A stretch of 64,000 nt of DNA, from contig CAWFRO010000014.1 of assembly GCA_963818225.1 (NCBI GenBank), positions 434,001-498,000 of the forward strand, in the 5' to 3' direction. This document shows positions 26,068-34,352 of the stretch, in pieces. Positions within the stretch are counted from its first letter, which is position 1. The number at the start of each line of letters is the position of its first letter. Source of the DNA: Palsa-504 sp963818225. Its GTDB lineage: Bacteria; Actinomycetota; Actinomycetes; Streptosporangiales; Streptosporangiaceae. Below the pieces are notes generated by a model. That model was not told the origin of the DNA. It worked only from the letters and a program-made list of their open reading frames with translations, and did no database searches. Made by a program: the position numbers and the translations under genes.

Positions 26068-27540
26068 TCAGCGGGAGGCGGGCGCGACGGAGATGCCGAC
26101 GAGCTTGGTCTCCAGGTACTCGGTGATGCCTTCCTGGCCGCCCTCACGGCCCAGGCCGCTCTCCTTCATGCCGCCGAACGGCGCCGCGGCGGACGTCGGG
26201 TTGATGTCGTTGATCCCGATGATGGCGAACCGGAGGGCCTCGCTGACCCGGAAGGCGCGGGACAGGTCGTTGGTGTAGATGTAGGAGGCCAGGCCGTAGT
26301 TGGTGTCGTTGGCCATCTGGATGACCTGCTCCTCGTCATCGAACGGGATGACGCCGGCGATCGGCCCGAAGGTCTCCTCGCGGTAGATGAGCATGTCGGG
26401 GGTGACGTCGGTGAGCACGGTGGGCGCGAAGAACGTCCCGTTGTCGTAGGTCTCGCCACTCAGCCGCTCGCCGCCGAGGGCCACGGTCGCGCCCTTGCTG
26501 ACCGCGTCGGCGACGTGCCGGTCCATCTTGGCCATCGCGGGCTCATCGATGAGCGGGCCGGTGGTGATGCCGTCCTCCAGGCCGTTGCCCACCTTCAGCC
26601 GCCCGACCCGGCCCGTGAGGGACTCGACGAACTTGTCGATCATCGAGCGGTGCACGTAGATCCGGTTGGGGCAGATGCAGGCCTGGCCGGTGTTGAGGAA
26701 CTTGACCAGGGCGGCACCCGTCGCGGCGCGGGACGGGTCGACGTCGGGGAAGGCGATGAACGGGGCGTGCCCGCCGAGCTCCAGTGAGACCCGCTTGATG
26801 TGGCCGGCCGCACCCGCGGCCAGCATCTTGCCCACCTCGGTCGACCCGGTGAAGGCGAGCTTGCGCACCACGGGGTTGGCCATGAACTCATCACCGACCA
26901 CGCTGGGCGTGTTGGTGGTGACCAGGTTGACCACGCCGGCCGGCACCCCGACCTCGTGCAGGATCCGGATTATCTCGACGGCGCACAGCGGCGTCTGCTC
27001 GGCCGGCTTGAGCACCACGGTGCAGCCGGCGGCCAGGGCCGGCCCGAGCTTACGGGTGAGCATGGAGGTCGGGTAGTTCCACGGGGTGATGGCCCCGACC
27101 ACGCCGACCGCCTGGTGCTGCACCATGAAGCGCTGCTCGGGCCGGTGGGAGGGAATGGTCTGCCCGTAGACGCGCTTGGCTTCCTCGGCGAACCAGATGA
27201 GGAAGTCGGCGGCGTACTGGGCCTCGATCCGGGCGGTGCGCAACGGCTTGCCCTGCTCGGTGGTCATCAGCCGGGCCAGGTCGTCGAGGCGCTCCAGCAT
27301 CAGCTGGTAGGCCTTGTACAGGTAGTCAGCCCGCTCGTACGCGGTGCGGGCCGACCAGGCGGGGAAGGCCGCCTCGGCCGCGGAGATGGCCGCGCGGACG
27401 TCGGCGGTGTCCGCGTCGCTGACCTTGGCCAGGACCTCGGAAGTCGCGGGGTTGGTCGAGTCGAACGTGCGCCCGGAGGCTGCGGGCTGCCACTTACCGT
27501 CGATGTACAGCGTTCCCGAGCTGGTGTCCGGCATTGCCAT
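26068..27540 (-). CDS. NAD(P)-dependent aldehyde dehydrogenase (succinate-semialdehyde-dehydrogenase-like)
   Basis: A 490-residue aldehyde dehydrogenase. The nucleotide site is FTGSTEVGKML near residue 232, the general-base Glu lies in LELGGHAPF near 256, and the catalytic Cys is in GQACICPNR near 290, followed by the EETFGPIAGV motif near 386. The double-Cys ACIC context is typical of the GabD-type branch. It would oxidise an aldehyde released by aldol cleavage to the acid. It heads a minus-strand transcript divergent from the crotonase gene at 27826. Confidence 0.92.
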   Translation of the reverse strand: MAMPDTSSGTLYIDGKWQPAASGRTFDSTNPATSEVLAKVSDADTADVRAAISAAEAAFPAWSARTAYERADYLYKAYQLMLERLDDLARLMTTEQGKPLRTARIEAQYAADFLIWFAEEAKRVYGQTIPSHRPEQRFMVQHQAVGVVGAITPWNYPTSMLTRKLGPALAAGCTVVLKPAEQTPLCAVEIIRILHEVGVPAGVVNLVTTNTPSVVGDEFMANPVVRKLAFTGSTEVGKMLAAGAAGHIKRVSLELGGHAPFIAFPDVDPSRAATGAALVKFLNTGQACICPNRIYVHRSMIDKFVESLTGRVGRLKVGNGLEDGITTGPLIDEPAMAKMDRHVADAVSKGATVALGGERLSGETYDNGTFFAPTVLTDVTPDMLIYREETFGPIAGVIPFDDEEQVIQMANDTNYGLASYIYTNDLSRAFRVSEALRFAIIGINDINPTSAAAPFGGMKESGLGREGGQEGITEYLETKLVGISVAPASR

Positions 27541-27825
27541 GCGGGCCCTCCGTGCGGAGCTAGTGCCTTGGTCGCTTGTGGTCCTAAAGGATATAGAACT
27601 ATTGCAGTTGTGGCGAGGGGCAGCCCGCGGCGAGCCCGGCGACCGGCAAACTTCCGGCTGCCCGAGGCCCGGGCGGTCTGGACCGCGCGGCCGGAAGGTT
27701 TTAAGGTTCTAGAGTTGACGAAGATCGGTGGGGAGCAGCCGGGCCGCAGCACAGCCAGGAATGCCCGTGTCCGAGCCTTATCCCATGCTGACGTCGCTGC
27801 CAGGCAGACGAAAGGGAAGCTGGAC

Positions 27826-28737
27826 ATGGCCGAGAACCGCTACATCAAGTACGAGACACTCGACGACGGGACCATCGCCAGGATCACGCTGGACCGGGCC
27901 CGGACCAGAAACGCGCAGAACCGCGGCCTGCTGGTCGAGCTCGGCGACGCGTTCCTGCGCGCGGAGGCCGACGACACCGTGCGGGTGGTCATCCTGAACG
28001 GCGCGGGTCCGCTGTTCTCGGCCGGGCACGATCTGGGCTCCCGGGAAGCGATCGAGGAACGACAGCCCGGCCCGAACCAGCACCCGTCGGTGATCATCAA
28101 CGGCGGCACCCGCCTCGGGGCCGAGAACCGCATGCTGCAGGAGTGGCACTACTTCTTCGAGAACACGCTGCGCTGGCGCAACCTGCGCAAGATCACCATC
28201 GCCCAGGTACATGGCCCGGTCTACGCGGCCGGCCTGATGCTGACCTGGGCGTGCGACCTGATCGTGGCCGCCGAGGGCACCACCTTCGCCGACGTGGTCG
28301 GCACCAGGCTGGGCATGTGCGGCGTGGAGTACTTCGCCCACCCGTGGGAGTTCGGCCCGCGCAAGGCCAAGGAACTGCTGCTCACCGGCGACTCGATCGA
28401 CGCGCAGGAGGCCCACCAGCTCGGCATGGTCAGCAAGATCTTCCCGGCCGATGAGCTGTCCGAGCGGACGCTGGAGTTCGCCCGGCGGATCGCCAAGACC
28501 AACACCATGGCCGCGATGCTGATCAAGGAGTCGGTCAACCAGAGCCAGGACAACATGGGCTTCTACAACGCGCTGAACGCCTGCTTCTCGATCCACCAGC
28601 TCAACCACTCGCACTGGGCCGAGATCAACGAAAACCACCAGGCGGCCGGCACGCCCGAGTTCGGCGTGCCGTCGTGGAAGGATGCGCCGCCGGTGCAGCC
28701 CGCGCTGGTGGAGAAGGCGACGGTGTCGGTCGGCTAA
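27826..28737 (+). CDS. Enoyl-CoA hydratase/isomerase family protein
   Basis: A 303-residue crotonase-fold protein with the oxyanion segment SAGHDLGS near residue 66 and VHGPVYAAGLML near 127. The first catalytic-Glu position reads M and the second region (FADVVGTRLG) has no Glu, so standard hydratase activity is doubtful. The ATG at 27826 follows AAAGGGA by 8 bases; the long upstream open frame is antisense to the aldehyde dehydrogenase and not coding. It starts a plus-strand run followed by a MaoC-like hydratase and a VOC protein. Confidence 0.87.
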   Translation: MAENRYIKYETLDDGTIARITLDRARTRNAQNRGLLVELGDAFLRAEADDTVRVVILNGAGPLFSAGHDLGSREAIEERQPGPNQHPSVIINGGTRLGAENRMLQEWHYFFENTLRWRNLRKITIAQVHGPVYAAGLMLTWACDLIVAAEGTTFADVVGTRLGMCGVEYFAHPWEFGPRKAKELLLTGDSIDAQEAHQLGMVSKIFPADELSERTLEFARRIAKTNTMAAMLIKESVNQSQDNMGFYNALNACFSIHQLNHSHWAEINENHQAAGTPEFGVPSWKDAPPVQPALVEKATVSVG

Positions 28738-28818
28738 GGCCGGCGCTGACCTGGCCGGCCACCAGCGGCTGGTGGCCGGCCGGAGGATCTGTACACATGA
28801 ACCGATGAGGAGGCCGCT

Positions 28819-29241
28819 GTGACCCAGGCAACGAGCGAGCTGACGGTGGGCACGGAGATTCCCGTGTTCCAGCGCGCGACCGGCCTGCAGAACTGGAACC
28901 GCTACGCGGCGGTCAACGACGAGTTCGTCGACATCCACATGGACGACGATGCGGGCCGGGCCGCGGGCTTCCCGACGGCCTTCGGCATGGGCAACCTCCA
29001 GTGGTCCTACCTGCACAACATGCTGCGGGACTGGATCGGCGACGACGGGCGGATCGTGCGGCTGCGCTGCCAGTTCCGGTCGCCCAACATCAGGAACCAG
29101 GTGGTCTCGGCGCACGGCAAGATCACCGCCATCCGCGATGAGGGCCCGGAGACGGTGGTGGACCTCGACATCTGGACCGAGAACGACTCCGGCCAGGCCA
29201 TGGCGCCGGGCTCGGCCACCGTCGCCATCCCCAAGGCCTAG
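28819..29241 (+). CDS. MaoC-like (R)-hydratase domain protein
   Basis: A 140-residue catalytic hot-dog protein. The hydratase-2 signature is present as YAAVNDEFVDIHMDDD, supplying the catalytic Asp and His, followed by AAGFPTAFGMGNLQ. The start is a GTG after a GAGGAGG-type site. It probably completes a two-protein enoyl-CoA hydratase with the N-type MaoC at 25522, compensating for the two crotonases without catalytic Glu. The stop codon is the first three bases of a 15-bp tandem repeat. Confidence 0.86.
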   Translation: MTQATSELTVGTEIPVFQRATGLQNWNRYAAVNDEFVDIHMDDDAGRAAGFPTAFGMGNLQWSYLHNMLRDWIGDDGRIVRLRCQFRSPNIRNQVVSAHGKITAIRDEGPETVVDLDIWTENDSGQAMAPGSATVAIPKA

Positions 29242-29298
29242 GTCCCAAAGGCATAGGTCCTAAGGCAGTAGGTCCCAAGGCAGTAGGTCCCCAAGGCA
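29239..29298 (+). repeat. 15-bp tandem repeat starting at the MaoC stop codon
   Basis: Four units of TAGGTCCCAAGGCAG with small differences. The first TAG is the stop codon of the MaoC-like gene, so each unit carries a further TAG. Confidence 0.9.
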
Positions 29299-29341
29299 TA
29301 GTCCGGAGGCGCAGGCCGGCCGGGACAAAGGAGCGGAACCC

Positions 29342-30238
29342 ATGGCGATCGGCAAGCTGTTCCACATCATCCACATGACCGGCGACCTGCCCGCGCTGGA
29401 AGACTGGTACGACGACGTGTTCAGCGTCCGGCGCGGGTTCCTCGACCACAACTACATGCCGGGCGAGAAGCGGGACGCCTCGCTGGTCGTGCTGGGGGAC
29501 TGCGTGATCGAGCCGCTGGCCCCGGCCTTCCGGGTGGACGGATGGGACACCATGCCGCTGGGCCGGTTCTACCAGCGGTTCGGGAATCACTGGCACTCGA
29601 TCGCCTGGTACACCGACGACGCCGGCGAGATCTGGCAGCGGTGCACCGACAACGACATCCGGGTGCTGGTGGAGGGCGGCGTGCTGACCACGCAGCGGCC
29701 GGGGCCGAACGCGGCGATCATGACCCACCCCAGGGACACGATCGCCCAGCTGGAGTTCATGAACCCCTACGGCACGGCCATGGCCGAGCTGGATCCCAGG
29801 CTCAAGCCGGACTGGGACCCGAGCTGGTGGGCGACCAGCCACCCGCTCGGGCTGGTGGGCCTGGCCTACGCCACGGTGCTGACCCGTGACCGGGACCGGG
29901 CCAAGCACATCTACACCGACATCCTGGGCGGCACGCTGGTGCACGAGGGCACCTCGGAGCTGACCGGGACGAGCAATTCCTACGTGCTGCTCGGCGACAC
30001 CGTCGTCGAGCTGGCCACGCCGACCGGTGACGGCACGCTGGCCGCGGCCGACATGGCGGCGCACGGCGAGGCCTTCCACGCGGCGACGTTCCGGGTCAAC
30101 GACCTGGGCCAGGCCGAGAAGTACCTGCAGAGCAAGGGCATCGAACCGCTGGCCAGCGACGACACCACGCTGCTGACCAAGCCGGAGACCACCCACGGGG
30201 TGCCGTTCCGCTGGACGACCGGCGACATCCCCCGCTGA
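29342..30238 (+). CDS. Two-domain VOC (glyoxalase-fold) protein
   Basis: A 298-residue protein with two vicinal-oxygen-chelate domains, residues 1-125 (FHIIHMTGDLPALEDWYDDV) and about 150-290 (YATVLTRDRDRAKHIYTDIL). A metal-ligand-like His occurs in HWHSIAWYTDD; the second domain has HEGTSELTG. VOC enzymes include extradiol dioxygenases, epimerases and lyases, and the exact reaction here is unknown. It is third in the crotonase-MaoC-VOC run. An AAAGGAG ribosome site precedes the ATG. The stop lies within the first unit of a 23-bp tandem repeat. Confidence 0.85.
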   Translation: MAIGKLFHIIHMTGDLPALEDWYDDVFSVRRGFLDHNYMPGEKRDASLVVLGDCVIEPLAPAFRVDGWDTMPLGRFYQRFGNHWHSIAWYTDDAGEIWQRCTDNDIRVLVEGGVLTTQRPGPNAAIMTHPRDTIAQLEFMNPYGTAMAELDPRLKPDWDPSWWATSHPLGLVGLAYATVLTRDRDRAKHIYTDILGGTLVHEGTSELTGTSNSYVLLGDTVVELATPTGDGTLAAADMAAHGEAFHAATFRVNDLGQAEKYLQSKGIEPLASDDTTLLTKPETTHGVPFRWTTGDIPR

Positions 30239-30301
30239 GGGCCTTCGACAGCCTCCGCTGAGGGCCGCCAACAGCCTCCGCTGAGGCCCGCGACAGCCCC
30301 C
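30233..30301 (+). repeat. 23-bp tandem repeat over the VOC stop codon
   Basis: Three units starting CGCTGAGGGCC, with the VOC gene's TGA inside the first. Each later unit repeats the CGC-TGA sequence. Confidence 0.9.
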
Positions 30302-30326
30302 GCGGAGGGAAGGAAAGGACAGGCAG

Positions 30327-30665
30327 CTATCCCTCGACCGCTTCGAACCACTGCGACACGGGCGGGCTGGCCGTGACGTCCATGGCCGGGGTCATGTCGA
30401 TCTTGCCGGCCTCGATCGCCGCCTGCAGGCCGGCCGCGACACTGGCGGCATCGTCGGCGTCGGTCTCCCAGATGCACAGGTACCGGTGGGTCGGCGGGCC
30501 GCCCGGACCGGGCATGTCCACCACCCGGTACCGGCGGGCCCCGGTGACCCCCGGGACTTCGGCGACGACCTGCGGTACGTGGATGTCGCTGTACCAGGCG
30601 TTGAACTCCTTGTCGCTGGCGTCATCGACGGGATTGGTCCAGACCAGGAATACCGACTTGGCCAT
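30327..30665 (-). CDS. EthD-like dimeric alpha/beta-barrel protein
   Basis: A 112-residue protein with the EthD-like layout: a first strand MAKSVFLVWTNP, then the conserved EFNAWYSDIHVPQV helix with the His-Val-Pro turn, and a second strand RYLCIWETDAD. Related proteins assist or catalyse steps in ring and terpenoid oxidation, but no catalytic residues are certain. It is divergent from the MBL-fold gene. Its leader contains an irregular repeat, and about 115-165 bases upstream lies the second copy of the 51-bp regulatory block. Confidence 0.8.
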   Translation of the reverse strand: MAKSVFLVWTNPVDDASDKEFNAWYSDIHVPQVVAEVPGVTGARRYRVVDMPGPGGPPTHRYLCIWETDADDAASVAAGLQAAIEAGKIDMTPAMDVTASPPVSQWFEAVEG

Positions 30666-30674
30666 CTGCTCTCC

Positions 30675-30767
30675 TCGGTGTCGTTCTCTCGCACCAGCTC
30701 GGTGTCGTTTCTCTCAGTGTCGTTCTCACACCAGGTCGTTCTCACACCAGCTTGGTGTTGTTTCTCA
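30675..30767 (-). repeat. Irregular ~20-24-bp tandem repeat in the EthD-like leader
   Basis: Several copies of TCGGTGTCGTTCTCTC with CACCAGC linkers, lying between the EthD-like start and the conserved regulatory block, so they would be transcribed as 5' leader. Confidence 0.75.
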
Positions 30768-30780
30768 CATCAGCAATGCA

Positions 30781-30831
30781 CGCATACATCGACCAATTGA
30801 CAAACATTGACCCGTGCGTCACGCTAACGCG
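30781..30831. promoter_or_regulatory. 51-bp conserved regulatory block, copy 2
   Basis: Reverse-complement match of 13930-13980, again between divergent genes (EthD-like and MBL-fold). 39 bases in two blocks are identical. It contains TTGACA-like and CAATTG sequences in both copies. Confidence 0.75.
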
Positions 30832-30882
30832 TGGGACCGGCTAGGTCAACGGCGCTTTTTTCTGTGAAGGACATCTGGACAA

Positions 30883-31977
30883 GTGACAGCTCAGCCGGAC
30901 GAGGCACACGGCGACGAGGAGCAGAATTCCCAGGCCGCGGGCGCCGTCCAGCGGGAGGCCTGGGCCCGCGGACTCGTCCCTCCGGTCGAGGAAGTCCGGC
31001 CGGGCCTGTGGTCGATCCCGGTGCCCTGGCCGCGCGGCGGCATTCGTTACACACTGGCCTACCTGCTCGAGGGGCGCCGGGGCCCGGCGCTCATCGACAC
31101 CGGGTTTCCCACCCGGGACGGCTGGACCGCCCTGACCGACGGCATCGGGCAGACCGGCCACGAGCTGGCCGAGATCAGGTACGTGCTCGTCACGCACGCG
31201 CACGCCGATCACGTCGGCCTGGTCGGCCGGCTCCGGGAGGCGTCCGGGGCCCTGGTCGGCATGCACCCGGCCGAGGCCGCGGTCCTGGCCGAGGCGACGA
31301 ACTGGCGGCCGAAGACGGCGGACTGGCTGCTGGCCCGCGGCGCTTCGCGCGAGGAGCAGGAGGAGATCCTCGGGCTGATGACGCGGGGCCGCGAGCGGGA
31401 CGGGCGCCTGGCCCAGCCGGACTTCACCATCGGGCACGGCGAGCTGCCGCTCGGCACCGGGTCGTCCCTGCGGGCCGTGTGGACGCCCGGCCACACGCCG
31501 GGTCACCTGTGCTTCTACGACGAGCGGCAGGAGGTGCTGCTGACCGGCGACCACGTGCTGCCCCGGATTACCCCGCACATCGGGCTCGGGCCGGGAGCCA
31601 CCGGCGACCAGCTCGGCGACTTCCTGTCTTCGCTGCGGGAGCTCACTGAGTACGAGCCCCGCGAGGTACTGCCGGCGCACGAGTTCCGGTTCGCCGACCT
31701 CGGCGCGCGCATCGAGGGGCTGCTGCAGCATCACCAGACCAGGCTGGCGGAGATCGAGCACGCCGTGTCGACCAATCCCGGCCTGTCGACCTGGGACGTC
31801 GCGGCCGCGCTGCACTGGTCCCGGAGCTGGGAGGCGACCACGGGCACCTCGCGCCAGGCCGCGGTCAGCGAGACCTGGGCCCACCTATACCATCTGCAGG
31901 TCCACGGCCGGGTGATCGATCAAGGACACGGCCGCGATTCCTGGCTGCCGGGCCCCCGCTGTTCCGCGCCGGACTGA
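30883..31977 (+). CDS. MBL-fold metallo-hydrolase
   Basis: A 364-residue metallo-beta-lactamase-fold hydrolase. The metal-binding motif HAHADH is near residue 105, with further ligands in TPGHTPGH near 204, LTGDH near 223 and LPAHEF near 263. The C-terminal ~90 residues form a helical winged-helix-like tail (LSTWDVAAALHWSRSW) seen in LACTB2-like and thioesterase-type members. The start is a GTG at 30883. It may hydrolyse a CoA thioester or lactone of the pathway. The shared upstream block suggests control with the fused CoA-transferase. Confidence 0.88.
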   Translation: MTAQPDEAHGDEEQNSQAAGAVQREAWARGLVPPVEEVRPGLWSIPVPWPRGGIRYTLAYLLEGRRGPALIDTGFPTRDGWTALTDGIGQTGHELAEIRYVLVTHAHADHVGLVGRLREASGALVGMHPAEAAVLAEATNWRPKTADWLLARGASREEQEEILGLMTRGRERDGRLAQPDFTIGHGELPLGTGSSLRAVWTPGHTPGHLCFYDERQEVLLTGDHVLPRITPHIGLGPGATGDQLGDFLSSLRELTEYEPREVLPAHEFRFADLGARIEGLLQHHQTRLAEIEHAVSTNPGLSTWDVAAALHWSRSWEATTGTSRQAAVSETWAHLYHLQVHGRVIDQGHGRDSWLPGPRCSAPD

Positions 31978-31989
31978 CAAGCCCACAAT

Positions 31990-32046
31990 GGTTTGACACA
32001 GTCGGGTTTGACCGGCGGGTTTGACACAGTCGGGTTTGATACGGCG
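31990..32046 (+). repeat. 13-15-bp tandem repeat ahead of etfD
   Basis: Four units starting GGTTTGA; units 1 and 3 are identical (GGTTTGACACAGTCG). They lie in the 177-base gap before etfD. Read on the other strand they give GTGTCAAA, also present in the 16455 element. Confidence 0.85.
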
Positions 32047-32154
32047 GAATGTTGGAAAAGTTTCCACACCTATCGAAATAGTGTGCCTGAGCCCGGGTAA
32101 GACGCCTCATCCCAGGCGAGCGACGCCCAGGATCCCCCTATCGAGGAGGTTCGC

Positions 32155-34323
32155 GTGGTTACGCGAATTGTGATCGGCCTGGTGGTGACCGCGGTCGCGC
32201 TGGCGGTGGCGGCGCGGCGGATGCATTGGCTGCAGCGGCTGGCCTTCAGCGGGCAGCCGGCGCCGGAGCGGGTGGCGCAGGTCCGGTCGCATCCCAGCCA
32301 GGACGCGGAGTATCAGACGGTTCAGGTGGTGGGGCAGCGCAAGCTGCTGAAGTGGTCGTTGCCCGGGGCCGCGCATGCGGCGACGTTCTGGGGTTTCATC
32401 GTGCTGATCCTGACGATCATCGAGGTGTACGGGGATCTGTTCTCCCGGACCTTCGCGATCCCGCTGATCGGGAAATGGCCGTTCATCGGGTTCATCGAGG
32501 ACCTGTTCGCCGTCGGGGTGCTGTTCGGGATCACCACCTTCACCGCGATCCGGATCAAAAACAACCCGCACCGGGAGGGGCGGCGGTCGCGGTTCTTCGG
32601 GTCGCACACCCGGGCCGCGTGGATCGTGCTGGGGATGATCTTCGGTGTCATCGCCACGCTGCTGCTCTACCGGGGCGCGCAGATCAACACCGGGGTGTTC
32701 CCGTACGAGCACTGGGCGTTCGCGTCGCAGATCGTGGGGCACTGGCTGGCGCCGCTGGGGTACGGGGTCAACAGCGTGCTGGAAGTGGTGTTCATCCTGG
32801 CCCAGATCGCCGTGATCATGGCGTTCGCGGTGGTGGTGGTGTATTCCAAGCACCTGCATATCGCGCTGGCCCCGCTGAACGTGATGTTCTCCCGCAAGCC
32901 GAACGGGCTCGGCCCGCTGGAGCCGATGCGGTCCAACGGGAAGGTGCTGGACTTCGAGGAAGCCGACCCCGACGTCGACGTGTTCGGGCTGGGGAAGATC
33001 GAGGACTTCACCTGGAAGGGCCTGCTGGACATGGGGACCTGCACCGAGTGCGGCCGGTGCCAGTCGCAGTGCCCGGCCTGGGCGACCGGCAAGCCGCTGT
33101 CCCCCAAGATGGTCATCTTGGACCTGCGCGATCACGCGTTCGCCAAGGCCGACTGGTTGCTGGCCGGCTCGGATGAGGAACGGGACAAGCTCTCGGACGC
33201 GGTGAAGGCCGAAGCGGAACGCCCGCTGGTCGGCGGGGCGGACGTGAACGGGGTGATCGACCCGGATGTGCTGTGGTCGTGCACGAACTGCGGGGCGTGC
33301 GTGGAGGAATGCCCGGTCGATATCGAGCACATCGACCACATCGACGGGATGCGCCGCAACCAGATGCTGATCGAGTCCGCGTTCCCGGTCGAGGCGGCCG
33401 GGATGCTGCGGAACCTGGAGAACCAGGGCGACCCGTGGGGAATGGGCGCGGGCCACCGCGGCGACTGGATCGCCGAGCTGGACTTCGAGGTCCCCGTCGC
33501 CGACGGGAAACTCGCCGAGGACGTGGAGTACCTGTTCTGGGTCGGCTGCGCCGGGGCGCTGGAGGACCGGGCCAAGCGGACCACCAAGGCCATCGCCACC
33601 CTGCTGCACCAGGCCGGGGTGAACTTCGCGGTGCTCGGCCCGGCCGAGAGCTGCACCGGGGACCCGGCCCGCCGGATGGGCAACGAGTTCGTGTTCTCCA
33701 TGCTCGCCCAGCAGAACATCGAGACCCTCAACGAGGCCGCCCCGAAGACGATCGTGGCGTCCTGCCCGCACTGCTTCAACTCCATCGCCCGGGAATACCC
33801 GCAGCTCGGCGGCACCTACGACGTGATCCACCACACCCAGCTGCTGGCCCGGCTCATCGACCAGGGCAAGATCACCCCGACCGAACGGATCGAGGAGAAG
33901 CTGACCTACCACGACCCGTGTTTCCTGGGCCGGCACAACAAGGTCTTCACCCCGCCGCGGGCGATCCTGGAAGCCGTCCCGGGAGTGCAGGCCGAGGAAA
34001 TGGAGCGGTGCCAGAACCGCGGGTTCTGCTGCGGCGCGGGCGGCGCCCGGATGTGGATGGAAGAACGCATCGGCACCCGGATCAACAACAACCGGATCGA
34101 GGAAGCCCTCGCCCTGGACCCCGACACCATCTCCACCGCCTGCCCCTACTGCCTGGTCATGCTCGGCGACGCGGTCAACGCCAAGAAAGCCGAAGGCCAG
34201 GCCAAACCCACCCTCGAAGTCATCGACGTGGCCCAGCTGCTGGCCCGCTCGGCCAACCCCCCGCCCATCCCGGCGGCTCAGCTCAGCCAGGGCGGCGATC
34301 CCGGGGGCAGCACGACAGTATGA
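32155..34323 (+). CDS. etfD: Membrane Fe-S oxidoreductase, ETF:menaquinone oxidoreductase-type (EtfD)
   Basis: A 722-residue membrane protein. Hydrophobic segments lie at about residues 1-20, 70-90, 115-130, 160-180 and 215-240 (narG gamma-like haem-carrying membrane domain). Two 4Fe-4S ligand sets follow: CTECGRCQSQCP near 299 and CTNCGACVEECP near 378. Two CCG-type domains are near 464-560 (VGCAGAL, SCPHCF) and 585-690 (DPCFLGRH, CCGAGG, CPYC). This matches mycobacterial Rv0338c (EtfD), which takes electrons from ETF during beta-oxidation into menaquinone. The GTG at 32155 follows GAGGAGG. It is the logical partner of etfBA at 18-20 kb. Confidence 0.85.
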   Translation: MVTRIVIGLVVTAVALAVAARRMHWLQRLAFSGQPAPERVAQVRSHPSQDAEYQTVQVVGQRKLLKWSLPGAAHAATFWGFIVLILTIIEVYGDLFSRTFAIPLIGKWPFIGFIEDLFAVGVLFGITTFTAIRIKNNPHREGRRSRFFGSHTRAAWIVLGMIFGVIATLLLYRGAQINTGVFPYEHWAFASQIVGHWLAPLGYGVNSVLEVVFILAQIAVIMAFAVVVVYSKHLHIALAPLNVMFSRKPNGLGPLEPMRSNGKVLDFEEADPDVDVFGLGKIEDFTWKGLLDMGTCTECGRCQSQCPAWATGKPLSPKMVILDLRDHAFAKADWLLAGSDEERDKLSDAVKAEAERPLVGGADVNGVIDPDVLWSCTNCGACVEECPVDIEHIDHIDGMRRNQMLIESAFPVEAAGMLRNLENQGDPWGMGAGHRGDWIAELDFEVPVADGKLAEDVEYLFWVGCAGALEDRAKRTTKAIATLLHQAGVNFAVLGPAESCTGDPARRMGNEFVFSMLAQQNIETLNEAAPKTIVASCPHCFNSIAREYPQLGGTYDVIHHTQLLARLIDQGKITPTERIEEKLTYHDPCFLGRHNKVFTPPRAILEAVPGVQAEEMERCQNRGFCCGAGGARMWMEERIGTRINNNRIEEALALDPDTISTACPYCLVMLGDAVNAKKAEGQAKPTLEVIDVAQLLARSANPPPIPAAQLSQGGDPGGSTTV

Positions 34324-34352
34324 GCTGACCGGGGAAGGCGAGGCCGTTCGGC

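Noticed and set aside
29239..30301. Possible CRISPR arrays at the short tandem repeats
   Set aside because: Units are directly adjacent with no unique spacers, and there are no cas genes in the window.
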